The notes under the pieces were generated by a model, which saw only the letters and a list, made by a program, of their open reading frames with translations, was not told the DNA's origin and searched no databases. From Blastococcus sp. TBT05-19 (GTDB taxonomy: Bacteria > Actinomycetota > Actinomycetes > Mycobacteriales > Geodermatophilaceae): 64,000 nucleotides of DNA. Location of the stretch: assembly GCF_003319095.1 (NCBI RefSeq), contig NZ_QOHI01000002.1, positions 432,234-496,233 on the forward strand, written 5' to 3'. Made by a program: the position numbers and the translations under genes. Positions 35,445 to 45,005 of this stretch are shown here, piece after piece (the stretch's first letter is position 1; each line of letters begins with the position of its first letter).

Positions 35445-36356
35445 GTGCTCGAGCAGGAGGGTGCGCGGCCGTCGGCCGTGACCGTCCAGGAGCAGGCGCA
35501 CCTGGCGCACGCCTTCGTCCAGGCGGTCGAGGCGCTGCTGTGCATCGTCGGCCCCGACGGGCGGGTGCTCTTCGCCAACCCCGCCCTGGAGCGGTTCACC
35601 GGCCGCGACGCCGCCGACCTGCTGGGCCGTCGGTTCTGGGACGTCTGGGTGGTCCCCGAGGACGTCGCGCTCGCCGAGCACGCAGTCGCGACCGCGATCG
35701 AGAGCGGCAAGGCCCACCCGCAGGAGGGCGACTGGATCGCGGCCGGCGGCGAGCGGCGCCGGGTGGCCATGCGCAACACGGTGCTGCACGACGACGACGG
35801 CCGTGCCTACGCCATCGCCTGCGTGGGCATCGACGTGACCGCCGACCGGGCCCGCGAGGCCGTGCTGCGCCACCAGACGCGCACCGATCCGCTCACCGGC
35901 GTCGCCAACCGGGGTGCCCTGTTCGACGCCCTGAGCGCCCGGCTCGCCGACGAGGGAGCGCCCGGGTGCGGGCTGCTGTTCTGCGACCTGGACGACTTCA
36001 AGCGGGTGAACGACGTGCACGGGCACGGGGTGGGCGACCGGCTGCTCGCCGAGGCGGCCGCGCGGCTGGCCGAGGTGGCCGCGCCGGAGCACCTGGTGGC
36101 GCGGTTCGGCGGCGACGAGTTCGTCATCTTCTGCCCCGACGCCGACGAGGAGGGGCTCCGGGCGCTGGCCACCCGGGTCGCCGTCCGGCTCGGCGCGCCG
36201 TTCCAGGGACCGGAGGGGGCGTTGCGGGTCGGGGTGAGCGTCGGTGCCGCCATCGGCCGGCCCGGGGAGCCCGCCGACGAGGTCATCGCCCGGGCCGACC
36301 GGGCCATGTACGGGGCGAAGAGCCACCAGCGCCGCCGCGAACCGCGTTCGTCCTGA
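35445..36356 (+). CDS. soluble PAS-GGDEF diguanylate cyclase
   Basis: 303 residues: PAS about 18-140 and GGDEF about 150-295 with RFGGDEF and the upstream substrate region TDPLTGVANRGAL. The I-site position reads APEH instead of RxxD, so product inhibition is probably absent, unlike the membrane cyclase at 25907-27739. GTG 35445 follows GGGAGTGA. It converges with the GAF-EAL gene 9 bases away, a possible make/break pair for c-di-GMP. Confidence 0.87.
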   Translation: MLEQEGARPSAVTVQEQAHLAHAFVQAVEALLCIVGPDGRVLFANPALERFTGRDAADLLGRRFWDVWVVPEDVALAEHAVATAIESGKAHPQEGDWIAAGGERRRVAMRNTVLHDDDGRAYAIACVGIDVTADRAREAVLRHQTRTDPLTGVANRGALFDALSARLADEGAPGCGLLFCDLDDFKRVNDVHGHGVGDRLLAEAAARLAEVAAPEHLVARFGGDEFVIFCPDADEEGLRALATRVAVRLGAPFQGPEGALRVGVSVGAAIGRPGEPADEVIARADRAMYGAKSHQRRREPRSS

Positions 36357-36365
36357 GGCGCGCGG

Positions 36366-37592
36366 TCAGACCTCGACGGCGGCGGGAAGCGGCCTGCGCG
36401 GTGCCGGGATGGCCGGCGCCGCCCTGACCTCGAGGGCCTCGGGCGGCCCGGGACGGCCGTAGTGCCAGCCCTGGCCGTAGTCCACGCCCAGGCCCCGCAG
36501 CACCGCGTGCTCCGCGGCGGTCTCGACGCCCTCGGCGACCACGTGGACGTCGCAGCCGTGCGCGAACTCCACGAGCGAGCCGACCAGCTTGGTGAGCACC
36601 GGATCGATGTCCAGGCCGGCGACGATGCTGCGGTCGACCTTGATCACGTCGGGGGAGGTGACGACGATGTGCCGCAGGGAGGAGAACCCCGCGCCGACGT
36701 CGTCGATGGCCAGCCGCAGCCCGGCGGCGCGCAGCGGCGCCAGCGCGTCCAGCAGCGCCGGGTAGTCGGCCACCTGGTCGTGCTCGGAGAGCTCCAGCAG
36801 GATCCGGTCGAGCGGCAGCCGGGCGAGCAGCTCGCCGCACTCGCGGGTGAGCAGCGTCGCGGGGGAGACGTTCATCGACACGTACCCGTCGACCCGGTCC
36901 AGCAGGGCCGCGGCGCGCTCGAGGGCGAGCACCTCCAGGCGGTGGCCCGCGCCGATGCTGTGCGCCTCGGCGAAGCAGACGTCGGGGGCCATTCCCCAGT
37001 CGCCGGGGAACCGGCTGAGCGCCTCGGTGCCCACCCGCTCACCGGTGGCCAGCGAGACGATCGGCTGCAGCACGACGACGGGGCCGCCGGCGGCCATCAG
37101 CGGGTCGAGGCGCCCGGAGATCTCCTCGCGGCGCTCCTGCGAGCGGACCTCGGGCTCGATGATCACCGCGGCGGCGGAGGCCAGCACGTCCATCAGCGCC
37201 TTGTCCCGCTGGCTCAGGTCCTTGTCGGTGGTCAGCCCGGCGGCGCAGAAGGTGCCGTACAGGGAGCCGTCGCTCAGGGTCACCGGCACCGAGACGTAGC
37301 TGCGCAGGCGCGGCATGCGCGCGGCCGGCAGCTTCATGGCCTCGGGGAAGTCCTTCAGGTTCGGCATGACCTGCGGCACCTTCTTGTCCAGCACGGCCTG
37401 GCAGAGGGTGACCTCCTGGCGCTGCTGGTAGCCCTCCTGGAAGAGGAACGGAACCGAGGTGTCGACCACCTCGAGGGTCTGCGTGGTCCCGTCCAGCCGG
37501 CTCAGGAAGGCGACGCTGAGCCGGAGCGACTTGCGGGCGGTGTGCAGCAGATCCGCGATCTGCTGCTCGGCCGCCGAGCGATCTCTGCCCAC
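36366..37592 (-). CDS. GAF-EAL c-di-GMP phosphodiesterase
   Basis: 408 residues: GAF about 10-150, EAL about 165-390. The residues needed for catalysis are present: the EAL-type TEALSRF, MNVSP, LELSEHD, IDDVGAG, IKVDRS, AEGVET and the final GQGWHYGRP. It should hydrolyse c-di-GMP to pGpG. GTG/ATG choice: the start at 37592 is taken as given by the GAF boundary. A Pro- and Arg-rich tail follows the EAL domain. Confidence 0.88.
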   Translation of the reverse strand: MGRDRSAAEQQIADLLHTARKSLRLSVAFLSRLDGTTQTLEVVDTSVPFLFQEGYQQRQEVTLCQAVLDKKVPQVMPNLKDFPEAMKLPAARMPRLRSYVSVPVTLSDGSLYGTFCAAGLTTDKDLSQRDKALMDVLASAAAVIIEPEVRSQERREEISGRLDPLMAAGGPVVVLQPIVSLATGERVGTEALSRFPGDWGMAPDVCFAEAHSIGAGHRLEVLALERAAALLDRVDGYVSMNVSPATLLTRECGELLARLPLDRILLELSEHDQVADYPALLDALAPLRAAGLRLAIDDVGAGFSSLRHIVVTSPDVIKVDRSIVAGLDIDPVLTKLVGSLVEFAHGCDVHVVAEGVETAAEHAVLRGLGVDYGQGWHYGRPGPPEALEVRAAPAIPAPRRPLPAAVEV

Positions 37593-37669
37593 GTGGGTTC
37601 CCTCCGCCGAGATGTCGGGTCCTCATCGGCAGGCCGGGACCGGTCCTGGAGGGGGACCACCCGGGCGGG

Positions 37670-38317
37670 TCAGGCGCCGTCGACGACGAGGCCGTCGTGC
37701 AGCCGCACCACGCGGTCGGCCGAGGCGATGACCACCGGGTCGTGGCTGGCCAGCAGCACGCCGCACCCGGTCGATCCGCAGTGCTCCCGCAGGCCCGCCA
37801 GCACGTGCCCGGTGAGCTCCTCGTCCAGCCGCCCGGTCGGCTCGTCGGCCACGAGGAAGGCCGGCCGGACGACGAGCGCGCGGGCCAGCGCCGTCCGCTG
37901 CTGCTCGCCCAGCGAGACCTCCTCGGGTGTCCGCGCGGCGAGGTGCCCCAGGCGCAGCGCCTCCAGCGCTGCGAGGGCGGCGTCGTGCGGCTCGGGCAGC
38001 CCGGCCAGCCGGGCGGGGAGGGCCACGTTGTCGGTCAGCGTCAGCTCGTCCAGCAGGCCGAACCGCTGGGGGACGACGGCGATCGTCGTCCACGGTGCCC
38101 GGTCGGGGGCCGCGACGCCGGGCACCGACACCGCGCCGGCGTCGGGGGTCTCCCAGCCGAGCAGGCAGTTGAGCAGCGTCGTCTTGCCCGACCCGGAGCG
38201 GCCGAGCAGCGCCACCATCTCGCCGGGACGCACCTCGATGTCCACCCCGCGCAGCGCGTGCACCCGCTCGCGGCCCCGGCGGTAGGTCTTGTGGACGCCG
38301 GACGCGCTCAGGGTCAC
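37670..38317 (-). CDS. ABC transporter ATPase, LolD/MacB-type (second ATPase of the cluster)
   Basis: 215 residues: Walker A GRSGSGKTT, Walker B FLVADEPTG, H-loop ASHDP. The signature is unusual, VSLGEQQRTALARAL, with LGE replacing SGG/SGGE. Its ATG overlaps the stop of the next ATPase gene by four bases. It belongs to a three-gene minus-strand operon with a second ATPase and one large FtsX-type permease. The two ATPases probably form a heterodimer on that permease. Confidence 0.87.
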   Translation of the reverse strand: MTLSASGVHKTYRRGRERVHALRGVDIEVRPGEMVALLGRSGSGKTTLLNCLLGWETPDAGAVSVPGVAAPDRAPWTTIAVVPQRFGLLDELTLTDNVALPARLAGLPEPHDAALAALEALRLGHLAARTPEEVSLGEQQRTALARALVVRPAFLVADEPTGRLDEELTGHVLAGLREHCGSTGCGVLLASHDPVVIASADRVVRLHDGLVVDGA

Positions 38318-39144
38318 GACGGCTCCCGCAGCACGACGCCGTCGTCGGTGACGTCGATGAGCACGCGGCGGGCGGCGAAGCGGGCCAGCGCCTCCTCGGG
38401 CAGCTGCACGCGGCCGTCGCCGTCGATGACGGCGAGCCGTCGCCCGGCCACCTCCTCGTGCGACACCGCGCCCGAGCGGAGGTGGATGACCTGGTCCGCG
38501 GCGCCGGCGGCCAGCGGGTCGTGCGTGGCCATGACGACGGTGGTGCCGGTGCGGGTGAGCTGGTGCACGGCGGCGAGCAGGTCGGCGGTGGTCGTGCTGT
38601 CGAGCTCGCTGGTCGGCTCGTCGGCGACCACCAGCGCCGGCCGGCCGATCACCGCCTGGGCGAAGGCCAGCCGCTGCTGCTCGCCGCCGGAGAGCTGCCC
38701 GGGCAGGTGGTCGGCGCGGTCGGCGATCCCGAGCAGGTCGAGCAGCTCGGCCCCCTCGCGACGGGCCTCGGTCCGCCCGACGCCGCGGAAGCGGGCGGCC
38801 ATCGCCAAGTGCTCGGTACCGGTGAGGTGCGGCAGCAGGTTCTGCGGGGGCCGGGCGAACACGTAGCCGATGTGCCGGCGGCGCAGCGCCCGCAGCTTCC
38901 GCGCCGAGAGCCCGGTCAGCGGGTGCCCGGCGACCTCGGCCCGTCCGGCGGTGGGCCGGTCCTGGGCGGCGAGGATCCGCAGCAGCGAGCTCTTGCCGGA
39001 GCCGGAGGGGCCGGTGATCGCGGTCAGGCCCCCGGCGGGCACGACGGCGTCCACGCCCTTGAGCGCGTGCACCTCACCGCTGGGCGACCAGTAGATGCGG
39101 ACCAGTCCCTCACAGGTGGCCGCGGGTGGGCCGTCATGTCGCAT
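38314..39144 (-). CDS. ABC transporter ATPase with C-terminal extension
   Basis: 276 residues: Walker A GPSGSGKSS, signature LSGGEQQRLAFA, Walker B LVVADEPTSELD, H-loop ATHDP. After the ATPase fold (about 225) there is a ~50-residue extension (RRLAVIDGDGRVQLPEEAL) not seen in its partner, perhaps a small regulatory domain. It overlaps the permease gene by 11 bases upstream and the second ATPase by four bases downstream: a tightly coupled operon. Confidence 0.87.
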   Translation of the reverse strand: MRHDGPPAATCEGLVRIYWSPSGEVHALKGVDAVVPAGGLTAITGPSGSGKSSLLRILAAQDRPTAGRAEVAGHPLTGLSARKLRALRRRHIGYVFARPPQNLLPHLTGTEHLAMAARFRGVGRTEARREGAELLDLLGIADRADHLPGQLSGGEQQRLAFAQAVIGRPALVVADEPTSELDSTTTADLLAAVHQLTRTGTTVVMATHDPLAAGAADQVIHLRSGAVSHEEVAGRRLAVIDGDGRVQLPEEALARFAARRVLIDVTDDGVVLREPS

Positions 39145-41842
39145 CGCGCATCACCTGACCTCCGGTGGCCCGCCGGGCGGTGCGGCCGACCAGCCACGAG
39201 CCGGCGGCGGTGACCAGCACGACGCCGGCCCCGACGGCGGCGATGCTGCCCCACGGCACCGCGAAGACGGCCTCGGGCTCCAGGCTCGGCACCGGGTCCA
39301 TCACCCGCAGCACGAGGGCCGAGGCGGGCAGCGCCACCGCGACGGCGACCAGCGCGGCGAGCCCGGCCAGCAGGCCGATCTCCAGCCCGGCGGAGACGTC
39401 GGCGGCCCGGCGGCTCATGCCCATGCGCCGCAGCAGCAGCCCGGCGACGGTGCGGCGACGCTGCTGGGCGACCGCGTGCATGGCGACGCCGACCAGGCCC
39501 AGCACGCCCGCGGCCAGCGCGATCGCGCGGAGGTAGTCCAGCGACCAGGTCTGCGCGGCGAGCTCGGGGCGGGCGGCGAAGTCGGCCGCGGTCGACACCT
39601 GCGCGGAGGGATCCGGCGTGTAGCCGGCCGCCGAGAGGGCCTCGAACACGGCGGGCACCTCACCGCGGGACCACACCTCGCGGCCGAGCACCAGGGCAGG
39701 GTCGCGGCCCGCGTCCTCGATGGCGGCGAGGTAGCCGTCCCAGTCGGCCACCACGAGCGGCTCGGCCGAGGTCTGCCCGGGGAAGGCCTCGGCCCGGCCG
39801 ACGACCTGCGCGGGCAGCGAGTAGTACTGGAAGTCGAGGGTGAGCTCACCGCCGGTGCCCTCGAGCACGCCGTCGGCCACGTCCCCGGCGACGACGACCG
39901 GCACCCGCGGGCCGTCGGCGTCGGCCAGCGCGCGCATGAGCTCGTCCAGCGGCCGGTCGGCCAGGCCCTCGTCCCAGCGGACCACGCCGGCGACCTGCTC
40001 GGGGTGCACCGCGAGGACGTTGATGCGGGTGTCACCGGGCAGAAGCGTGGCGTCGTTCTCCACGCCCACGACCATCGAGCCGGCCGGCAGGTCCGCACCG
40101 GTGGTGTCCGCGCCGATCGGGACCACGACGTCGCTGCCGGTCGCCACCGCCGCCTTCGTGGCGATCGTCCGGTCGGTGGAGGCGCCCAGGGCCCCGGCGT
40201 AGACGACCAGCCCGAGGGAGAGCGCCGTCGTCACCACGACCAGCCGCGCCGCGCCGTGCCCGGCCAGCACCCGGCGGGCGGCGAGGAACGGGCCCACGGG
40301 CAGCCGCCGCAGGCGGGTGCCCAGGCCGGCCGACAGCCGGGGGAGCACCGCGCTCAGCGCCCCGGCGACGACGACGGTGATCAGCAGGGGGACCACGAGG
40401 GTCAGCACGTCGATCCCTCCGCCGTCCTCGGCCGGCTCGGCGGTGACCAGCGGGACAGTGGCGACGACGGCGAGCACGGCGGTGACCGCCAGCCACGGCA
40501 CCCGCCCGAGCAGGTGCGCGGCCTGCCCGCTGCCGATCGAGTCCAGCCGGGTGACCAGGACGGCGGTGACGACGGCAACGACGGCCAGCGCGGCGAGACC
40601 GCCCGCGGCCAGGACCACCAGTGCCCGGGCCAGCACACCCGGCGGGAAGGTGTCCGCCGGGCCGAGGCGCTGGACCAGCAGCCAGCCCACGGCGCCGCCG
40701 ACGGCCAGGCCGGCCAGCACGGGCAGCAGCGCCTCGCGGCTTGCGTCGACCGCGCCGCGCACCGGGGACAGCCCGCGGGTGACCAGCGAGCGGAGCTCGT
40801 CCTCGCGCCGGCGCACCCGCTGCCCGGCCCAGGCGCCGACGAGCGCGAGCGCGGCCACCCCGCCACCGATGCCGACTGCGCGGACCGGGGGCTCGAGCAG
40901 GCGGGTGGTGGTGTCGACGCCCTCGAGCACGGTGGGCAGCGCCGACCGGCCGACAGGGACCTGGTAGCCCTCCTGCTCGATCAGCGCCGAGACCTCCGAC
41001 TCGGGGGAGGCGATCGCCGCCTGCATCCGCTCCATCGCGGCGACGGCGTCGCGGGCGCCGTCCACCCGCAGGCCGGGGACCGGGGGGAGGAACCACTCGA
41101 GGAAGAGGTTCTCCTCGACCTCGGCGGCGGTGCCGATCACGGTCGCGCGGGAGCCGAGGACCGCGGGCGGCGGGTACACGAGGTTGCCGCTGCGCTCGTC
41201 GAGCACGGGGAGGAAGAGGAAGCCCTGCGGCTGCCAGAACTCGGGCAGCGGCGCGACGAGGTCGGCGTAGACGCCGCTGATCTCCAGGGTGACCACGAAC
41301 GGGGTGCCGGGACGGGTCACGGGGAGCCGGTCACCGGGACCGAGACCGGCGCGCTCGGCCATCCCCTGGGGGATGAGCACGCCGGTGTCGCTGACGGCGC
41401 CGTCGACGACCCGGACGTGCGCGGTGGCTTCCGTGCGGTGCACGAGCTGGACGGGACCGGTGGTCGCGGCGGAGCTGAACCGCAGCGGGTCCATCAGGTA
41501 CGCGAGCGTCTGCGGGAGGCCGAGCCCGGAGCCCTCGACCCGTGCCTGGCGGGCGGCCGCGGTGACGGCGTCGTCGAGCTGGGCGGTCCGGGGGATCCGA
41601 TCGTCGGAGAAGCGCTGCCGCCGGGACTGGCTCGTGGTGCCCAGGGTGGGGCCGAGCACGGTCTCGCCCAGCCGTTCCCGCTCCTGCTCCCAGGCGCCCT
41701 GCTCGGCGCCGGCCACCATGAGCGGCGCGGACACCAGGGCCGCGGCGAGGACGACGACCAGCACGGCGAGCCCGAGCGCCTGCGCGGGCACCGGCAGCAG
41801 CCGGAGGCGCAGGTGGCGCAGGGCCGACCGGATCCTGATCAT
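39134..41842 (-). CDS. large FtsX/MacB-type ABC permease
   Basis: 902 residues. An N-terminal helix (about 20-45) is followed by a big extracytoplasmic domain (about 50-320). A block of helices lies at about 325-560, a second extracytoplasmic domain at about 570-760, and final helices at about 770-895. This double-module layout is that of type VII (FtsX-like) permeases, which do mechanotransmission or lipid/lipoprotein work rather than simple transport. ATG 41842 has TAGGTT seven bases upstream (leaderless). The substrate is unknown. Confidence 0.85.
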   Translation of the reverse strand: MIRIRSALRHLRLRLLPVPAQALGLAVLVVVLAAALVSAPLMVAGAEQGAWEQERERLGETVLGPTLGTTSQSRRQRFSDDRIPRTAQLDDAVTAAARQARVEGSGLGLPQTLAYLMDPLRFSSAATTGPVQLVHRTEATAHVRVVDGAVSDTGVLIPQGMAERAGLGPGDRLPVTRPGTPFVVTLEISGVYADLVAPLPEFWQPQGFLFLPVLDERSGNLVYPPPAVLGSRATVIGTAAEVEENLFLEWFLPPVPGLRVDGARDAVAAMERMQAAIASPESEVSALIEQEGYQVPVGRSALPTVLEGVDTTTRLLEPPVRAVGIGGGVAALALVGAWAGQRVRRREDELRSLVTRGLSPVRGAVDASREALLPVLAGLAVGGAVGWLLVQRLGPADTFPPGVLARALVVLAAGGLAALAVVAVVTAVLVTRLDSIGSGQAAHLLGRVPWLAVTAVLAVVATVPLVTAEPAEDGGGIDVLTLVVPLLITVVVAGALSAVLPRLSAGLGTRLRRLPVGPFLAARRVLAGHGAARLVVVTTALSLGLVVYAGALGASTDRTIATKAAVATGSDVVVPIGADTTGADLPAGSMVVGVENDATLLPGDTRINVLAVHPEQVAGVVRWDEGLADRPLDELMRALADADGPRVPVVVAGDVADGVLEGTGGELTLDFQYYSLPAQVVGRAEAFPGQTSAEPLVVADWDGYLAAIEDAGRDPALVLGREVWSRGEVPAVFEALSAAGYTPDPSAQVSTAADFAARPELAAQTWSLDYLRAIALAAGVLGLVGVAMHAVAQQRRRTVAGLLLRRMGMSRRAADVSAGLEIGLLAGLAALVAVAVALPASALVLRVMDPVPSLEPEAVFAVPWGSIAAVGAGVVLVTAAGSWLVGRTARRATGGQVMRDAT

Positions 41843-41915
41843 CGCCGGGAACCTATCCGGGCCCGGGGACGGTTCCGATCCCTCGTCCGGACTCGTTGCG
41901 CAGTCGTTGCCCCGA

Positions 41916-42392
41916 TCAGGGCCAGCGGTCGACCGGGGTGTCCCTGCCGCGCTCGGTGGGGACGGGGACGGCGAACCCGTCTGGCGTCTCGTCGGTCCAC
42001 CGCCCGGGATCGGCGAGCAGGGCCCGGGCCTCGCCGAACGGGATCAGCGGCAGGTCGGCGGCCTCGTAGTCCAGGTCGACCGCGGGATCGGTGAGCGCCT
42101 CGCCGGACGGGTCGTCGTCCTGGTGGAGCTCCACGAGCCCGGCGTCGAACCAGCGGAGCAGCTGCGCCGAGCAGTCCTGCGGGTCCAGCGGTCCCCAGGT
42201 GCCGGGCGCGTCGACGAAACCGCCCTCGGTGATGTCGAACAGCCAGGTGTCGTTGAGCACCGCGTGGTGCAGCGTCGAGCGCAGCGCCGGGTGCGGGCCG
42301 GCGGGCTGCTCATCCCGCCGTCGGCGGCGGGAGGTCACCATGCCGGGGATCTCGGGCTCGTCCTGCTCTCGTCGCCTCAGCCAGCTGAACAC
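41916..42392 (-). CDS. uncharacterised acidic protein, WFDAGLVEL family member 1
   Basis: 158 residues, soluble, acidic, Trp-rich. Its core, DPQDCSAQLLRWFDAGLVEL near residues 70-89, and a later LLADPGRWT are shared with the protein at 45980-46375, so the two are paralogues. GTG 42392 has CAGGAT six bases before it (leaderless). It sits 30 bases after an NAD(P)-binding gene on the same strand. I know no name for the family. Confidence 0.7.
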   Translation of the reverse strand: MFSWLRRREQDEPEIPGMVTSRRRRRDEQPAGPHPALRSTLHHAVLNDTWLFDITEGGFVDAPGTWGPLDPQDCSAQLLRWFDAGLVELHQDDDPSGEALTDPAVDLDYEAADLPLIPFGEARALLADPGRWTDETPDGFAVPVPTERGRDTPVDRWP

Positions 42393-42421
42393 GTCTGCAT
42401 CCTGCCGGGAGGGGACGGCGG

Positions 42422-43063
42422 TCAGTAGGCGACGGTGAAGCGTGCCCGCCGGTGGGCCGGCTGCTCGATCTCGTCGACCAGGGCGAGGGCGAAGTCGGCG
42501 CCGCCGATGAAGGAGCCGCCGTGGGCGTCGGTGAGCAGCAGGTCGTCGCCCACCCGGTAGGTGCCGAGCGCCTCGCCGGGCGCGAAGCCGCCGTAGGCGG
42601 CGGGCGGGCAGAGGTAGAACCAGTCCAGCGTCGAGGTCTCGCGCAGGTCGTCGAGCGCGGCGGCCATCTCGAGGCTCTCCGGCTTGTACTCGGCCGGGAA
42701 GTCCGGGGTGTCGAACAGGCGCGGGCCGCCCTCGGCCACGTGCAGCGACCCGGCACCTCCGACGACGCCCACGCGCACGCCGGCCTGCTCGGCCTCGGCG
42801 GCCAGCGCCCTGATGCCGTCGCGCACCGATCCGGCCATGTCGCCTCGCGGGGCGACGGCGACCACGACGACGTCGGCGGCCTCGAGCGCGGCGCGCCGGG
42901 TGGCCTCGTCGAGCAGCGAGCCCTGGGCGTAGGTGACGCCGTCCGCCTGCTGCTCGGGCAGCGTGCGGCTGTACGACGTCACCTCGTGACCGCGCCGCGC
43001 CGCCTCTGCCACCAGGTGGCCGCCCGTGTAACCCGTTCCGCCGAAGACGCTGATCCGTGCCAT
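42422..43063 (-). CDS. NAD(P)-binding atypical SDR, NmrA/YwnB-like
   Basis: 213 residues: an N-terminal Rossmann loop VFGGTGYTGGHL near residues 6-17 and no classic YxxxK catalytic pair, as in NmrA-like or NADH-flavin-reductase-like proteins. These sense or use NAD(P). It starts at ATG 43063 with a poor ribosome site and is followed by the WFDAGLVEL protein. Confidence 0.8.
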   Translation of the reverse strand: MARISVFGGTGYTGGHLVAEAARRGHEVTSYSRTLPEQQADGVTYAQGSLLDEATRRAALEAADVVVVAVAPRGDMAGSVRDGIRALAAEAEQAGVRVGVVGGAGSLHVAEGGPRLFDTPDFPAEYKPESLEMAAALDDLRETSTLDWFYLCPPAAYGGFAPGEALGTYRVGDDLLLTDAHGGSFIGGADFALALVDEIEQPAHRRARFTVAY

Positions 43064-43257
43064 GCCCGGGGAACCCGCCCGGGAGGGCGGCCATTCCGCC
43101 ACCGATGGGACCGCGGCCGGCCGTTGCCCTTGGGGCTGGTGGCCGGGGTCCTCCGAGTGCTCGCGTCCCGGGGGCCTGACAGCGGGTGCCACCGCCGCTG
43201 TGGCCGTGATCTCATGCCAGGGGCGACAACGGGGTCGCCGGCGGCGAGGAGGGGTCG

Positions 43258-44391
43258 ATGGCGGAGGTCCACGGGCGGTGCGACGAGCGGTTCGCCGGCG
43301 TGCGCGAGGCGCTCGCGCAGCAGCTGGACGGCGAGGAGCTGGGCGCATCGGTCGCCGTCGACCTGGACGGCGAGACCGTCGTCGACCTGTGGGGCGGCTA
43401 CCGGGACGAGGCGCGGACCGAGCCCTGGTCGGAGCACACGATCGTCAACGTCTGGTCGACGACGAAGTGCGTGCTGGCGCTGGCCGCGCTGATGCTGGTC
43501 GAGCGCGGCGAGCTGGACCTGCACGCGCCCGTCGGTGACTACTGGCCCGAGTTCTGCGCCAAGGGCAAGAAGCACGTCGAGGTGCGGCACCTGCTCTCGC
43601 ACACCTCCGGCGTCTCCGGCTGGGAGCAGCCCTTCTCGATCCGCGACATGTACGACTGGCCCACGGCCACCGAGCGGCTGGCGCAGCAGCGGCCGTGGTG
43701 GGAGCCGGGCACCGCCTCGGGCTACCACGCCAACAACCAGGGGCACCTGGTCGGCGAGGTCATCCGGCGCATCACCAACACGACGTTCAAGCGGTTCGTC
43801 GCCGACCACATCGCCGACCCGCTGGGCGCGGACTTCCAGATCGGCGCGCGGGAGTCGGAGGTGTCGCGGATCGCCCCGGTGGTCCCCCCGCCGCCGCCCG
43901 CCGTCGACCCGCGCACGCTGGACCCCGAGTCGGTGAGCGTGAAGACCTTCACCGGTCCGAAGGCGTCGGCGAAGGCGGCGAACTCCCCGGAGTGGCGAGC
44001 CGCCGACCTGGGCGCGCTGAACGGGCACTCGAACGCGCGCGGCGTGATGAAGGTCCTGCGGATCCTCTCGCTGGGCGGCGAGGCCGGCGGCGTGCGGCTG
44101 CTGTCGCCGTCGACGATCGAGCAGGTCTTCGAAGAGCAGGCGAACGGCGTGGACCTGGTCCTGGGGGCGCCGTTCCGGTGGGGGAACGGCTTCTGCCTCG
44201 GCTCGCCGACGGTGCCGTACGTGCCGGAGGGCCGAACCTTCTACTGGGGCGGCTGGGGCGGCTCGCTGGCGGTCATGGACCTCGACCGGCGGCTGACGAT
44301 CACCTACATGATGAACAGGATGGGTGACGGGCTGATCGGCTCGCCGCGCAGCGAGGCCTACGTGCGGGCCGTGTACGACGCGCTCGCCTGA
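43258..44391 (+). CDS. serine hydrolase, beta-lactamase fold (family VIII esterase-like)
   Basis: 377 residues with the penicillin-binding fold motifs: SxxK as STTK near residue 67, Tyr-x-x-Asn as YHAN near 157, and a WGGWGGS element in place of KTG. Such proteins are carboxylesterases or peptidases of the EstB/family VIII type. There is no signal peptide, so it acts in the cytoplasm. ATG 43258 follows AGGAGGGG. The stop overlaps the start of the next gene by one base. Confidence 0.85.
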   Translation: MAEVHGRCDERFAGVREALAQQLDGEELGASVAVDLDGETVVDLWGGYRDEARTEPWSEHTIVNVWSTTKCVLALAALMLVERGELDLHAPVGDYWPEFCAKGKKHVEVRHLLSHTSGVSGWEQPFSIRDMYDWPTATERLAQQRPWWEPGTASGYHANNQGHLVGEVIRRITNTTFKRFVADHIADPLGADFQIGARESEVSRIAPVVPPPPPAVDPRTLDPESVSVKTFTGPKASAKAANSPEWRAADLGALNGHSNARGVMKVLRILSLGGEAGGVRLLSPSTIEQVFEEQANGVDLVLGAPFRWGNGFCLGSPTVPYVPEGRTFYWGGWGGSLAVMDLDRRLTITYMMNRMGDGLIGSPRSEAYVRAVYDALA

Positions 44392-44942
44392 TGGACCTCG
44401 ACGACGTCCTCCCCCGGCCGGAGCACGTGACCCGGCAGGCCCGGTGGATCGGCGCCCCGCCGGCCGCGGTGTGGTCGGCGCTGCACGCCGTCCGGCTCTC
44501 CGAGCTGCCGGTGACCCTGACCCTCTCCGCCGCCCGGTTCCTGCCGGTGGTGCTCTCGGGCCGCGGGTCCGGCGAGCTGCACGACCGGCCGTTCCTCGAC
44601 GCGCTGCCGGTCCCGCTGCTGGGGTCGGACGAGCCTGAGTCGGTGGTGTTCGGCGGGGCCCTGGAGGCCTGGAAGCTCTCCGGTGGCGACAGCGGACCCG
44701 AGCTGGACGCCGAGAGCTTCCGCCGGTTCACGCAGCGCGGCTGGGTCAAGGCGGCGATGGACTTCCGGCTGACCCCGCAGCGGGGCGGCACGGAGCTGAG
44801 CTCGGAGACCCGGGTGATGTCGACCGACGCCGAGGTGCGGCGGCGGTTCGACCGCTACTGGCGGCTGGTCCGGCCGGGCAGCACCGCGATCCGCTGGGAG
44901 GTCCTGACCGCGGTCGAGCTCAAGGCCACCGGCCGCCTCTGA
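44391..44942 (+). CDS. uncharacterised SRPBCC-like protein
   Basis: 183 residues beginning at the ATG that shares an A with the esterase stop, hence translationally coupled. The pattern (helix near residues 22-32, a run of beta strands, and ELSSETRVMSTDAEVRRRFDRYWRLV near the C-terminus) resembles START/SRPBCC ligand-binding proteins. No specific function can be named. Confidence 0.65.
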   Translation: MDLDDVLPRPEHVTRQARWIGAPPAAVWSALHAVRLSELPVTLTLSAARFLPVVLSGRGSGELHDRPFLDALPVPLLGSDEPESVVFGGALEAWKLSGGDSGPELDAESFRRFTQRGWVKAAMDFRLTPQRGGTELSSETRVMSTDAEVRRRFDRYWRLVRPGSTAIRWEVLTAVELKATGRL

Positions 44943-44953
44943 GACCGCCGACC

Positions 44954-45000
44954 GTGCGCTCACCGGGGTGATGCCGCCCCCGTCACCCCGATCAGCGCAC
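44954..45000. terminator. bidirectional terminator hairpin
   Basis: GTGCGCT.CACCGGGGTGA and TCACCCCG.ATC.AGCGCAC form a long imperfect stem around a 9-base C-rich loop. It lies between the convergent SRPBCC-like and SDR genes, each ending within about 15 bases of it. Confidence 0.75.
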
Positions 45001-45005
45001 AGTCG

